A stretch of DNA of 64,000 nt from Mycobacterium gallinarum (GTDB lineage: Bacteria > Actinomycetota > Actinomycetes > Mycobacteriales > Mycobacteriaceae): assembly GCF_010726765.1 (NCBI RefSeq), contig NZ_AP022601.1, positions 4,712,001 through 4,776,000 on the forward strand, written 5' to 3'. Under the pieces are notes generated by a model that made no database searches, was not told the origin of the DNA, and saw only the letters and a program-made list of their open reading frames with translations. Positions 43,214-52,469 of this stretch are shown here, piece by piece. Every line of letters begins with the position of its first letter. Positions within the stretch are counted from its first letter, which is position 1. A program made the position numbers and the translations under genes.

Positions 43214-45394
43214 TCACTTCAGCAGCGGATCGCGGGGCAGTCCCAGGATGCGCTCGGCGATCGTGTTGCGGGTGATCTCGGAGGTGCCGCCCGCGATGGT
43301 CATGGCCCGATTGCCTAGGTAGGAAAGCGTCAGGGTCGGCGTCTGCCCGACGATGGCCGCCGAGCCGGCCAACTCCAGGCCCAGCTCGGTCATCCGCTGG
43401 CCGGCCTCGGCGACCAGCAGCTTGGTGACGTTGCCCTCGGGGCCGGGTTCGGACCCGGCGATCGCGCGCGTGACCCGGCGCAGATTCAGCAGCCGCAGCG
43501 TGTGGGACTCGGCGATCACCTCACCCGCACGACGCACGTAATACGCGGCGGTTTCGGCGGGCGCATTGTCGAGCAGCTTGATCAGATCATCGGCGGAGAA
43601 GCCACTCGTGCCGCCCGAGCCGCCGCCGATCGACACGCGCTCGTTGCCCAGCGTCGCGCGGGCCACCAGCCAGCCCTTGTTCACGTCGCCGACCACGTCC
43701 GCGTCGGGCACGAAGACGTCGTCGAAGAACACCTCGTTGAAGTGTGCGTGACCGGTCAGGCCCTTCAGCGGATTGACCGTGACGCCTTCGGATTTCATGT
43801 CGATGGCCATCATGGTGACGCCGGCGTGCTTGGGGGCGTCGGGATCGGTACGCACGGTGGCCAGACCCCACTGACACAGGTGCGCCAGGCTGGTCCACAC
43901 CTTCTGTCCGGTGACCCGCCACCCGCCGTCGACCTTCTTGGCCGACGTGCGCACCGCCGCGGCGTCGCTGCCCGCACCGGGCTCGGAGAACAGCTGGCAC
44001 CACATGACCTCACCGCGCAGTACCGGCTCGACCCACCGCTCACGCTGGTCGTCGGTGCCCGCCTGCGAGATCGTCAGCGTCACCCACCCGGTGATGCCCA
44101 TGTCCGGGCGGTCGACACCGGCGAACTCCTCCTCGATGACCAACTGCTCGAGCACGTCCGCGGCGCGGCCCCACGGCTTGGGCCAGTGCGGCACCAGATA
44201 GCCGGAGTCGACGAGAAAGTCGCGCTGCTGGTCGGTGGGCAGCCCGCGCAGCGTCGCGACGGCCTCGCGCGCCTGCTCGCGGTACTTCTCGGCGTCCTCG
44301 GGCAACGTGAACGACGCGCCGTGCGCCTGGCCGCTGCGCTGGCCCTCGACGACGTCGAGCAGCGGATCGCCAGCCTCCTGCATCAACGCGGCGAGGGTGC
44401 GGGCGCGGCGCAGATACAGATGTGAATCATGCTCCCAGGTGAAACCGATACCGCCGTGCAGCTGAATGTTGTTCTGCGAGTTGAAGACCTGAGTCCGGAT
44501 CGCATGCGACGCGGCGACCGCGGCGGCGAACCACGCCGTGTCCAGATCGTCGGCGCGCGCCGCATCCCAGGTCGCCGCGGTGGTCTCCTCGGCGTTGACG
44601 AGCATGTTGGCGGCATGGTGCTTGACGGCCTGGAACGTGCCGATCGTGCGGCCGAACTGCTCGCGCACCTTGGCGTACTCGACGGCCATCTCGAGTGTCG
44701 CCCAGCTGACGCCGACCGCCTCGGCCGACGCCAGGATCCGGAACACCGTGCGTGCCTTGCGGGCGGCGCCGCGCAGCACCCGGTCGTCGGCGACACTCAC
44801 GCCGCTCAGCGCGACGGATCCGAGGCTTCTGGTGGGATCCAGCGACTCCAGCGCCGTCACGGTGACACCGTCCGCCTTCGCTTTCTGGCTAGCGTCGACC
44901 ACCACAACGTCCTCACCGGCGACAACGACGAGCACGTCGGCGTCGGGCGCGCCCAGCACGGCGGGGCTCTCGCCGGTCACCACCAGATCGGAACCGATCG
45001 TCACACTTCCTGAAACGGCCAGTGCACCGATGGTGGTGCCGTCGGCCAGCCCCGGAAGTAATTGTGCGCGAAGAGAATCCGATGCACAGCGGTCCACGAC
45101 CACGGCTGCGGCAACGCTCGGCAGGAACGGGCCGGGGCACAGCTCGTGTCCCAGGGCCTCCAGGACCACCGCCAATTCGGACAGCCCGAAGCCCGACCCG
45201 CCGTGTTCCTCGGCGATCGCCAGGCCGGTCCAGCCCAGGTCGGCGGCCGCCTTCCACACGTCGGCGGGATGTGAGGGCCCGCCCTCGAGCGCCGAGCGAG
45301 CGGCGGCTCGGCTCTTCACCCGGCTGAGCTGCCCAAACGCCGCGTCGGCAAGATCGGTGTGCTCTTCGGTGATCGCCAGGGCTGACTTACTCAC
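43214..45394 (-). CDS. Two-domain acyl-CoA dehydrogenase (FadE6/FadE22 type)
   Basis: 726 residues from GTG 45394, twice the usual length: two fused acyl-CoA dehydrogenase modules. The N-terminal module (about 1-350) has IAEEHGGSGFGLSELAVV and ends NIQLHGGIGFTWEHDSHLYLRRA. The C-terminal module (about 370-726) has LFSEPGAGSDAAAVRTSA, GQKVWTSLAHLCQW and AMTIAGGTSEITRN. The usual EGT Glu is Gly in that last motif, so the base must lie elsewhere, as in other mycobacterial FadE heteromers. Fusion mimics the alpha/beta FadE pairs used on sterol-type substrates. A palindrome lies upstream. No counterpart at this place in M. tuberculosis. Confidence 0.9.
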   Translation of the reverse strand: MSKSALAITEEHTDLADAAFGQLSRVKSRAAARSALEGGPSHPADVWKAAADLGWTGLAIAEEHGGSGFGLSELAVVLEALGHELCPGPFLPSVAAAVVVDRCASDSLRAQLLPGLADGTTIGALAVSGSVTIGSDLVVTGESPAVLGAPDADVLVVVAGEDVVVVDASQKAKADGVTVTALESLDPTRSLGSVALSGVSVADDRVLRGAARKARTVFRILASAEAVGVSWATLEMAVEYAKVREQFGRTIGTFQAVKHHAANMLVNAEETTAATWDAARADDLDTAWFAAAVAASHAIRTQVFNSQNNIQLHGGIGFTWEHDSHLYLRRARTLAALMQEAGDPLLDVVEGQRSGQAHGASFTLPEDAEKYREQAREAVATLRGLPTDQQRDFLVDSGYLVPHWPKPWGRAADVLEQLVIEEEFAGVDRPDMGITGWVTLTISQAGTDDQRERWVEPVLRGEVMWCQLFSEPGAGSDAAAVRTSAKKVDGGWRVTGQKVWTSLAHLCQWGLATVRTDPDAPKHAGVTMMAIDMKSEGVTVNPLKGLTGHAHFNEVFFDDVFVPDADVVGDVNKGWLVARATLGNERVSIGGGSGGTSGFSADDLIKLLDNAPAETAAYYVRRAGEVIAESHTLRLLNLRRVTRAIAGSEPGPEGNVTKLLVAEAGQRMTELGLELAGSAAIVGQTPTLTLSYLGNRAMTIAGGTSEITRNTIAERILGLPRDPLLK

Positions 45395-45427
45395 GATGGG
45401 GAATCCTCATTCACATTCGGCTTACAT

Positions 45428-45441
45428 ATGACGCTCGTCAT
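45428..45441. promoter_or_regulatory. Candidate TetR-type operator before the two-domain FadE gene
   Basis: ATGACG-CT-CGTCAT, perfect 6-2-6 inverted repeat, 34 bp upstream of the dehydrogenase start in a 176-bp divergent gap shared with lipC. Size and spacing fit a TetR-family dimer site; no cognate regulator is adjacent. Confidence 0.5.
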
Positions 45442-45570
45442 GTCACGCTAGCCCTCCGGTGCAGCTCAGCGTCTACGTGATCCGGGTCACAAATAACGTC
45501 TCGAGTGCAATCGCTAGACATCTGGCGAATGTTGTCGTTTGGAAACTCTCCAGCGGGGTACAGTCGCGAA

Positions 45571-46794
45571 ATGTCTCCTCAACCGGACACGCGGTACCCC
45601 GGACCGACGATCTGGACACGTGCCCGGTGGTTGCTGAACGCCGGGCCCTCGGACTACATCATGGCAATGAGCGTGGCGTCGGCGTCCCTGCCCGTCATCG
45701 GGAAACATCTTGAGCCTCTTGGCGCTGCCACCGCCATGAGTGTCTGGGGATACCGCCACCTCCCCGACTTCCTGAACGCGACGGCGAAGTCTTTGCTTAG
45801 CCCCGGCAGCGGTGAGCAAAAGCGCGCCGAGCGCGACAGCACCCAGAACGTCACCGCGACGGCGCTGCGCGGCATCGTCAACGCCAAGGATCTTGACATC
45901 GAATGGCCGGCACCCGAGAAAGTGCCCCCGCTGTGGAAGATGCGGGAGCAGCGCCGCAACGTCCACCGCACGTCAGTGCAATACGGTCCGCGGCCGTCTC
46001 AGCTTCTCGACGTGTGGCGCCGCAAGGATCTGCCCGCCGAACCCGCGCCCGTGTTCATCTTCGTGCCGGGCGGCGCTTGGGTACACGGCAGCCGGCTGCT
46101 GCAGGGTTATGCGCTCATGTCGCACCTGGCCGAACTCGGCTGGGTCTGCCTGTCCATCGACTATCGAGTGGCGCCACACCACACGTGGCCGTCGCACATC
46201 ACCGACGTCAAGACGGCGATCGCGTGGGCGCGCGCCAACGTCGACAAATTCGGCGGCGACCGCAACTTCGTGACGATCGGCGGCACCTCGGCCGGCGGCC
46301 ACCTGGCGGCGCTGGCCGGCCTGACCCCCAACGATCCGGAGATGCAGGCCGAACTTCCGGCGGGCTCCGACACCTCGGTAGACGCCGTCGTGCCGATCTA
46401 CGGCCGTTACGACTGGGAGGACCGCTCCACTGTCGAACGGGTCAGGTTCGTCGATTTCCTGGAACGCGTCGTGGTCAAGCGCAAGCTCGACAAGCATCGC
46501 GACGTCTTCCGCAAGGCGTCGCCGATTGCCCGCGTGCACTCCGACGCACCTCCCTTCCTGGTCATCCACGGCACCGGCGACAGCGTCATCCCCGTCGCGC
46601 AGGCGCGCAGCTTCGTCGAGCAAATGCGCGCGGTGTCGCAAACGGTGGTGGGTTACGTCGAACTGCCGGGCGCGGGGCATGCGTTCGATATGATCGACGG
46701 CGCTCGCACGGGATCGATGTCGACCGCAATCGGGTTGTTCCTCAACCAGATTCACCGCAGCCGGTCGCTGATCGGGGCGAAGAAGGTCATCTAG
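45571..46794 (+). CDS. lipC: Carboxylesterase LipC
   Basis: 407 residues from ATG 45571 (frame open to 45505); M. tuberculosis LipC has 403. The N-terminal 140 residues are family-specific. The hydrolase core has the oxyanion strand FIFVPGGAWVHGSRLL, SIDYRVAPHHTWPSHI, nucleophile GGTSAGGHLAAL, Asp in HGTGDSVIPVA and His in GAGHAFDMID. The tuberculosis enzyme is found at the cell surface and cleaves ester lipids. The WS/DGAT gene follows 24 bp later, so ester hydrolysis and ester synthesis are paired. Confidence 0.9.
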   Translation: MSPQPDTRYPGPTIWTRARWLLNAGPSDYIMAMSVASASLPVIGKHLEPLGAATAMSVWGYRHLPDFLNATAKSLLSPGSGEQKRAERDSTQNVTATALRGIVNAKDLDIEWPAPEKVPPLWKMREQRRNVHRTSVQYGPRPSQLLDVWRRKDLPAEPAPVFIFVPGGAWVHGSRLLQGYALMSHLAELGWVCLSIDYRVAPHHTWPSHITDVKTAIAWARANVDKFGGDRNFVTIGGTSAGGHLAALAGLTPNDPEMQAELPAGSDTSVDAVVPIYGRYDWEDRSTVERVRFVDFLERVVVKRKLDKHRDVFRKASPIARVHSDAPPFLVIHGTGDSVIPVAQARSFVEQMRAVSQTVVGYVELPGAGHAFDMIDGARTGSMSTAIGLFLNQIHRSRSLIGAKKVI

Positions 46795-46818
46795 CTGCCC
46801 CGGGCAGGGAGGTAGCTT

Positions 46819-48234
46819 GTGAAGAGACTCAGCGGGTGGGACGCCGTCCTGCTATACAGCGAGACGCCGACCGTGCACATGCACACCCTCAAGCTCGCGG
46901 TGATCGACATTTCCGAGCTGAAGGGCCGGCAGTTCGGCATCGATGAGTTCCGCCAAGTCATCCACGGTCGCCTCTACAAGCTCGAGCCCTTTTGCTATCA
47001 GCTCGTCGACGTCCCGCTCAAGTTCCACCACCCGATGTGGCGGGAGAACTGCGAGGTCGACCTCGAATACCACGTCCGCCCGTATCGGATCGACAGTCCC
47101 GGTGGCCGCCGTCAGCTCGACGAGGCGGTGGGGCGGATCGCCAGCACCCCGCTTGACCGCAGTCGGCCGCTGTGGGAGATGTACTTCATCGAAGGCCTCG
47201 CGAACGGCCGGATCGCGGTGCTGGGCAAGATCCATCACGCTCTCGCCGACGGTGTGGCGTCGGCGAACCTGTTGGCGCGCGGCATGGATCTGCAGCAGGG
47301 CTCGCAGGCCGACCGCGACTCGTATGCCACCGACCCGCCACCGACCAAGGGCGAGCTCCTGCGAACGGCCTTCGCCGACCATATGCGGCACATCGGCCGA
47401 TTCCCGGGTGTGGTCGCGTACACGGCGAAAGGGCTTCGACGCGTGCGGCAGAGCTCGCGCAAGCTGTCGCCCGAGCTCACCCGCCCGTTCACCCCGCCGC
47501 CGTCGTTCATGAACCATCGCGTCGATGCGCAACGCAAGTTCGCGACGGCGACGCTGTCGCTGGCCGATGTGAAGGAAACCGCGAAGCACCTGAACGTCAC
47601 GATCAACGACATGGTGCTCGCGATCTCGGCGGGCGCCCTGCGGCAGCTGTCACTGAAATACGACGGCCAGGCCGACCACCCGCTGTTGGCTTCTGTGCCA
47701 GTGAGTTTCGACTTCTCCAAAGACCGGATCTCGGGCAACCGGTTCAGCGGCGTCATGATGGTGGTGCCGATCGAACTCGAGGATCCGTTGGAGCGGGTGA
47801 AGGCCGTACATGACGCGGCGGTGAACGCCAAGGAAACCCATCACCTCATGGGCCCCGAACTCGTGAGCATGTGGTCGTCCTACTTCCCGCCGGCACCCGC
47901 GGAGCGGCTGTTCCACTGGCTGGCGGAGAAGGACGGCCAGAACAAGGTGCTCAACATCCCGATCTCGAATGTGCCTGGGCCGCGGGAGCCCGGTCGCGTC
48001 GGCGGCGCGCTGGTCACCGAGATCTACTCGGTCGGACCGCTCACCACCGGCAGCGGGCTGAACATCACGGTGTGGAGCTACGTCGACCAGCTCAATGTGT
48101 CGGTGCTCTCCGACGGTGCCACCCTGCTGGATCCGCACGAGCTGACCGACGCCATGGTCGACGCATTCATCGAAATTCGCTGTGCCGGTGGACTTTCCGA
48201 GAAGCTGACGGTGATCGAAAACGCTATGTCGTGA
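46819..48234 (+). CDS. Wax ester synthase/diacylglycerol acyltransferase (Rv0221-like)
   Basis: 471 residues from GTG 46819 (GGGAGG upstream). Catalytic HHxxxDG motif in GKIHHALADGVASANLL; the conserved SVPVSFDF, NRFSGVMMVVPIEL and the C-terminal ISNVPGPREP / NITVWSYVDQLNVSVLSD motifs of the family are present. Makes triacylglycerol or wax ester from acyl-CoA. Length and position match Rv0221. It overlaps the convergent esterase gene by 11 bp. Confidence 0.94.
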   Translation: MKRLSGWDAVLLYSETPTVHMHTLKLAVIDISELKGRQFGIDEFRQVIHGRLYKLEPFCYQLVDVPLKFHHPMWRENCEVDLEYHVRPYRIDSPGGRRQLDEAVGRIASTPLDRSRPLWEMYFIEGLANGRIAVLGKIHHALADGVASANLLARGMDLQQGSQADRDSYATDPPPTKGELLRTAFADHMRHIGRFPGVVAYTAKGLRRVRQSSRKLSPELTRPFTPPPSFMNHRVDAQRKFATATLSLADVKETAKHLNVTINDMVLAISAGALRQLSLKYDGQADHPLLASVPVSFDFSKDRISGNRFSGVMMVVPIELEDPLERVKAVHDAAVNAKETHHLMGPELVSMWSSYFPPAPAERLFHWLAEKDGQNKVLNIPISNVPGPREPGRVGGALVTEIYSVGPLTTGSGLNITVWSYVDQLNVSVLSDGATLLDPHELTDAMVDAFIEIRCAGGLSEKLTVIENAMS

Positions 48235-49498
48235 TCGCCGGCACAGCCGACTCTGTCTTGGCTTGGCGCTTGGCGTGCACCCAGGAGAGGAACACCTCCA
48301 CCGCCCGCGCCGTGTAGTGCGCGCGTGGCGACCCATAGTAGAAGTCGAACGCGTGCTGCGCGTGCGGGATCTCGGCATAGGCGACGGTGGATGTCGACAC
48401 CTCGCGCAACGCCGAGGCGAACTCACGGCCCTCACCCACCGGGATGATGGAGTCGTCTTGACCGTGCAGGACGAAAAACGGTGGCGCATCGGCGCGTAGC
48501 CGCCTGATCGAGGACGCGTCGAGGTAGGTCTGCCTGTTCTGCGCGAACGGCTTCTTCACCACGAACTTCTGCAGGAACGCGATGAACTCCTTGCGGCCGG
48601 AACCGTGGGAGGTGAACCAGTCGTAGCGGCCATAGATCGGCACGGCGGCCACGACCGAGGTGTCGGCATCCTCGAATCCGGGCTGCCATTGCGGATCGTT
48701 CGGTGTCAACGCGGCCAGCGAGGAGAGGTGGCCACCGGCCGAACCCCCGGTCACCGCAACGAAATCCGGGTCGCCACCGTAGTCGGCGATGTTCTCCTTG
48801 ATCCACGCGATGGCACGCTTGACGTCGACGATGTGGTCAGGCCAGGTGTTCTTGGGGCTGACGCGGTAGTCGATCGACAAGCACACCCAGCCGCGTTCGG
48901 CCATATGGCTCAGCAGGGCATACGACTGCGGGCGCCGCATTCCGATCGCCCACGCGCCGCCGGGCACCTGCAGCAGCACGGGTGCCTTGGCGTCGCGGGG
49001 CAGGTCGGCACGGCGCCAGATGTCGGCGCGGTTCGACCGGGCGTGCGGACCGTACTGCACAATGCCGGCCTTCTCGACATAGCGTCTGCGGACCAGGTCG
49101 GTCGGCCACACGCCGATATTGGCGCGGCGCCGGCGTCCCGGCTGCGACTGGGCGGCGATCTGTTCGTAGTCGTCGCCGAGCGCCCTGCGCAGTGGTTCCT
49201 CGAAGTGAGGTTCTGACGCCACGTTCCGACGATGGATGAGGTAGAGCAGAGCCCACGCAATCGCCGTCAACACCAACGCGATTCGGCCCGAGGTGCCGCG
49301 GAAGTCGCCGCGAATGCCGCGGCGCAGCGCGTCGAGCATCGAGACGCCCATGTACACCGGTGACATCTCCGACGTCGGCCAGCCGAACGCGAACACCGGG
49401 ATCGTGGGGTAACCCTCGCGAGCGATGGGTTGTACGCCGTTGGCGGCGTTGACGAGTTCTGCGACCGCGCGCAGCACCGTATAGCGACGCTTACTCAT
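48224..49498 (-). CDS. LipC/LipO-like alpha/beta-hydrolase with membrane anchor
   Basis: 424 residues from the start at 49498. One hydrophobic segment near residues 70-88 (IALVLTAIAWALLYLIHRR) probably anchors it. Core motifs: VPGGAWAIGMRRPQ, CLSIDYRVSPKNTWPDHI, nucleophile GGSAGGHLSSLA, Asp in HGQDDSIIPVG and His in PHAQHAFDF. A paralogue of LipC, closer in layout to the LipO/LipM/LipQ group. With the WS/DGAT and acyltransferase it resembles the Rv1425-Rv1426c-Rv1428c arrangement, as I recall it. Overlaps the WS/DGAT gene tail to tail. Confidence 0.87.
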   Translation of the reverse strand: MSKRRYTVLRAVAELVNAANGVQPIAREGYPTIPVFAFGWPTSEMSPVYMGVSMLDALRRGIRGDFRGTSGRIALVLTAIAWALLYLIHRRNVASEPHFEEPLRRALGDDYEQIAAQSQPGRRRRANIGVWPTDLVRRRYVEKAGIVQYGPHARSNRADIWRRADLPRDAKAPVLLQVPGGAWAIGMRRPQSYALLSHMAERGWVCLSIDYRVSPKNTWPDHIVDVKRAIAWIKENIADYGGDPDFVAVTGGSAGGHLSSLAALTPNDPQWQPGFEDADTSVVAAVPIYGRYDWFTSHGSGRKEFIAFLQKFVVKKPFAQNRQTYLDASSIRRLRADAPPFFVLHGQDDSIIPVGEGREFASALREVSTSTVAYAEIPHAQHAFDFYYGSPRAHYTARAVEVFLSWVHAKRQAKTESAVPAITT

Positions 49499-49539
49499 GA
49501 AACCTCTTGATAGCCAACGGGCCGATATTCAAAACCAGC

Positions 49540-50343
49540 TCAACCCAGTATCGGAAGCCGGCGTTCGCTGGCCAGTTCGTCCAGCGCCCGCTGCATCACG
49601 TGCCGCACATGCGCGTCGATCTCGTCGATGTCGGGATCGTCACCGAACTCGGCGGTGAGGTCGATAGCCGGCAGCACCTTCATCACGATCTTGGACGGCA
49701 GCGGAATGTTGGGCGGAACCACCAGGGACAGCCCGAACGGGAAACCGAAGGACACCGGCACGATCTTGGTGCGCGCCAGACGGGCGATGGGCCCCAGACG
49801 CTTGGCCAGCCAGGTCCCGCGCGTGAGAAAGATCTGGGTCTCTTGGCCACCGATTCCCACTGCGGGCACGATCGGCACCCCGGCGTTCAGGGCGGCCTTC
49901 ACGTAACCGGTGCGGCCGCCGAAGTCGATCACGTTCTCGGTGAACGTGGGCCGATATACGTCGTAGTCGCCGCCGGGGAACACCACCACCAGGCCGCCCG
50001 ACCGCAGCGCTTCATCGGCGTTGGCGTGGTTGGCGCTGATGTAACCGATCTTTTTGAAGAAGTCACCCGTTGGGCCAACCGACAGCATGTCGTGGCTCAG
50101 CGTGTAGAGAGGGCGGTCGTAGCCGTGGTGGTCGTAGAAGTCGGCCGCCAGAATCGGAACGTCCATCGGCAGCATGCCACCGGAGTGGTTGCAGACCAGC
50201 AGCGCTCCGCCGGACGGGATGTTCTCGAGCCCTCGCGTCTCCGAGCGGAAGTACCGCTTCAGGAAGGGCCGCATGATCCCCATGACGCGCTCGGTCAGAC
50301 CCGGATCCCACTTGGTGAGCTCCGACGGTTCGGTCTCGGTCAC
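49540..50343 (-). CDS. Lysophospholipid acyltransferase-family protein (PlsC-like)
   Basis: 267 residues from GTG 50343 with GAGGGGAAG about 7 bases upstream (TTG 50364 is an unlikely start). Motif I is LLVCNHSGGMLPMD, where NHSGGMLPMD replaces the common NHxxxxD. Motif III is VVFPGGDYDVYRPTF and motif IV VPIVPAVGIGG. The group is the mycobacterial acyltransferase often annotated 1-acylglycerol-3-phosphate acyltransferase; acceptor unknown. A KstR-type box lies 24 bp upstream, pointing to sterol- or lipid-responsive control with the esterase gene behind it. Confidence 0.87.
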   Translation of the reverse strand: MTETEPSELTKWDPGLTERVMGIMRPFLKRYFRSETRGLENIPSGGALLVCNHSGGMLPMDVPILAADFYDHHGYDRPLYTLSHDMLSVGPTGDFFKKIGYISANHANADEALRSGGLVVVFPGGDYDVYRPTFTENVIDFGGRTGYVKAALNAGVPIVPAVGIGGQETQIFLTRGTWLAKRLGPIARLARTKIVPVSFGFPFGLSLVVPPNIPLPSKIVMKVLPAIDLTAEFGDDPDIDEIDAHVRHVMQRALDELASERRLPILG

Positions 50344-50366
50344 AGGTGCTTCCCCTCGCTTCAAAT

Positions 50367-50380
50367 TGAAACGTGTTCTA
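50367..50380 (-). promoter_or_regulatory. KstR box: KstR-type operator upstream of the acyltransferase/esterase operon
   Basis: On the minus strand TAGAACACGTTTCA fits TNNAACNNGTTNNA, the consensus known for the cholesterol-catabolism repressor KstR, at every fixed position, with flanking ACTAGAACACGTTTC close to the ideal site. It lies 24 bp before the acyltransferase start and in the gap shared with the divergent kinase gene. Confidence 0.75.
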
Positions 50381-50441
50381 GTTTACCTTGGTTTGAGGCA
50401 CTGTCCCACGGGCTACGTTATCGGCCATGGAGGGCCGCGAA

Positions 50442-51656
50442 ATGCTTGCGGGCCGATACGAGGTGCGGGGCCTGCTCGGCCGAGGCGGAATGGCCGAGGT
50501 CTACGACGGGTGGGATACCCGTCTGAGCAGACCAGTGGCCATAAAGCTGCTGTATCCCGCCTTTAAGGCCGACGCCGATGCGCGTCACAGATTCGAGACG
50601 GAGGCGCAGGCCGCCGCCTCGCTCAACCATCCCAACATCGTGGCGGTGCACGATTGCGGTGATCACGACGGGACACCGTTCATCGTGATGGAGCGGCTGC
50701 CGGGCCGCACACTGGATGACGAGATCGCGGCGGGCCCCATGGCGCAGCATCGGGTCCGGGCGATGCTCGACGACGTGTTGGGCGCGCTGGCGACCGCCCA
50801 TGCAGCGGGAATTGTGCACCGCGACATCAAGCCCGGCAACGTCCTGGTCACCGATGACGGCGGCGCTATGAAGGTCGCCGACTTCGGCATCGCGAAGACG
50901 GCCGGTGCCGCGCTCACCGCAACCGGGCAGATCGTCGGAACGATGGCGTACATGAGCCGCGAGCGGGTCAAGGGTGCTCCCGCGTCGGTCGCCGACGACC
51001 TCTACGCGGTGGGCGTCATGGCACACGAAGCGCTCAGCGGGCGACGACCGTATCCCCAGGAGAACCCCGCGTCGCTGATCCGGGCCATATTGGACGATGC
51101 GCCCCCGCCGATCGAGGCGGTACGACCCGACGTCGACGCCGACCTGGCCGCGGTGATCAATCGCGCGACGGGCGCCGACGGCACCAGGCCCAGATTCGGC
51201 AGTGCCCTCGAGATGCGGGCCGCACTCTCGGGCGCTCCGCACGTGCAGTATTCGGCCACACCGACGGCAGCGAAACACCGGCCGTCAACCAAGGTGCTCG
51301 CACAACCGCTGGCTCCGTCGGCCAACTACGTGGCTCCATCGGCCAACTCGGCTCCGTCGGCCAATTACTTCGTGCCATCGGCTCGCCGTAGGCCCATGAG
51401 CCGGGGGCGGAAACTGCTGCTGGCGGCCGCCGCGTTCGTCGCGCTGATCGTCGGAACGCTCGCACTGGCACTCGATCCGTCGTCGACCACGCAATCTCCA
51501 CAGCCGATCAGCACAAGCGCCACCGTTCCTCCGACGTCCCCCCCGACGAGTTCGCCGCCCCCGCCGCCGCCGACGAGCTCCGTTCCGGTAGTGGATGAGC
51601 CCCCGGCTCCGAAGAAACCGAAAGGCAGGGGGAACGGCAACGGCAAGAAGGGCTGA
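50442..51656 (+). CDS. Membrane Ser/Thr protein kinase (STPK)
   Basis: 404 residues from ATG 50442, preferred over ATG 50427 because GGAGGG lies 7 bases before it. Kinase domain about residues 1-260: Gly loop LGRGGMAEVYDG, Lys in VAIKLLYP, HRDIKPGNVLV and ADFGIAKT, but the APE motif is SRE (YMSRERVKG). A linker with four PSAN/PSA repeats precedes one TM (about residues 330-350, LLLAAAAFVALIVGTLALAL). The exported tail is only Ser/Thr/Pro-rich with a basic end, so there is no folded sensor. No substrate is predicted. Confidence 0.92.
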   Translation: MLAGRYEVRGLLGRGGMAEVYDGWDTRLSRPVAIKLLYPAFKADADARHRFETEAQAAASLNHPNIVAVHDCGDHDGTPFIVMERLPGRTLDDEIAAGPMAQHRVRAMLDDVLGALATAHAAGIVHRDIKPGNVLVTDDGGAMKVADFGIAKTAGAALTATGQIVGTMAYMSRERVKGAPASVADDLYAVGVMAHEALSGRRPYPQENPASLIRAILDDAPPPIEAVRPDVDADLAAVINRATGADGTRPRFGSALEMRAALSGAPHVQYSATPTAAKHRPSTKVLAQPLAPSANYVAPSANSAPSANYFVPSARRRPMSRGRKLLLAAAAFVALIVGTLALALDPSSTTQSPQPISTSATVPPTSPPTSSPPPPPPTSSVPVVDEPPAPKKPKGRGNGNGKKG

Positions 51657-51682
51657 CCGGGCGGGCCGTTACGATCACCGGC

Positions 51683-52456
51683 GTGAGTGATAACAGCGAA
51701 CAAGCAGTCCTAGTCGAGCAGCGCGACCGGATTTTGATCATCACCATCAACCGGCCGCAGGCCCGCAACGCCGTGAACGCCGACGTCAGCCGAGGTCTCG
51801 CCGAGGCAATGGACCGCCTCGACGGCGACGCCGGACTCTCGGTGGGGGTGCTGACCGGAGCCGGGGGTTCGTTCTCCGCGGGGATGGATCTGAAGGCCTT
51901 CGCGCGCGGCGAGAACGTCGTGGTCGAGGGCCGCGGCATGGGCTTCACCGAAAAACCGCCCGCCAAGCCGTTGATCGCTGCGGTCGAGGGGTACTGCCTG
52001 GCCGGCGGATGCGAGTTGGCGTTGGCCACCGATCTGATCGTGGCGTCCAATGACTCGGCGTTCGGCATCCCCGAGGTCAAGCGCGGCCTGGTCGCCGGCG
52101 GTGGCGGACTGTTGCGGCTGCCGCAGCGCATTCCGCCGGCCGTTGCGATGGAATTGGCGTTGACCGGTGAGAACCTGCCCGCCACCCGCGCCAAGGAGCT
52201 TGGCCTGGTCAATGTGTTGGCCGAGCCGGGTCAAGCGCTCGACGCGGCGATTGCGCTGGCGGAGAAGATCACCGCGAATGGGCCGCTGGCCGTGGCCGCC
52301 ACGAAGCGGATCATCGTCGAGTCGCGCAATTGGGGGTCTGACGAAATGTGGACCAACCAGATGAACATCCTGGCGCCCGTCTTCATGTCCAACGACGCCA
52401 AGGAGGGTGCGATCGCGTTCGCCGAGAAGCGCGCGCCCAAGTGGACAGGCACCTGA
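51683..52456 (+). CDS. echA1: Enoyl-CoA hydratase EchA1
   Basis: 257 residues from GTG 51683. Crotonase core: ITINRPQARNAVNADV, oxyanion segment GGSFSAGMDLKAF, GYCLAGGCELALATDLIVAS (first Glu) and FGIPEVKRGLVAGGGGLLRL (second Glu). Full length with the C-terminal trimerisation helices. Follows the kinase gene by 26 bp. Corresponds to Rv0222. Likely a beta-oxidation hydratase; chain preference unknown. Confidence 0.92.
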   Translation: MSDNSEQAVLVEQRDRILIITINRPQARNAVNADVSRGLAEAMDRLDGDAGLSVGVLTGAGGSFSAGMDLKAFARGENVVVEGRGMGFTEKPPAKPLIAAVEGYCLAGGCELALATDLIVASNDSAFGIPEVKRGLVAGGGGLLRLPQRIPPAVAMELALTGENLPATRAKELGLVNVLAEPGQALDAAIALAEKITANGPLAVAATKRIIVESRNWGSDEMWTNQMNILAPVFMSNDAKEGAIAFAEKRAPKWTGT

Positions 52457-52469
52457 CAGCCGCGACGTC

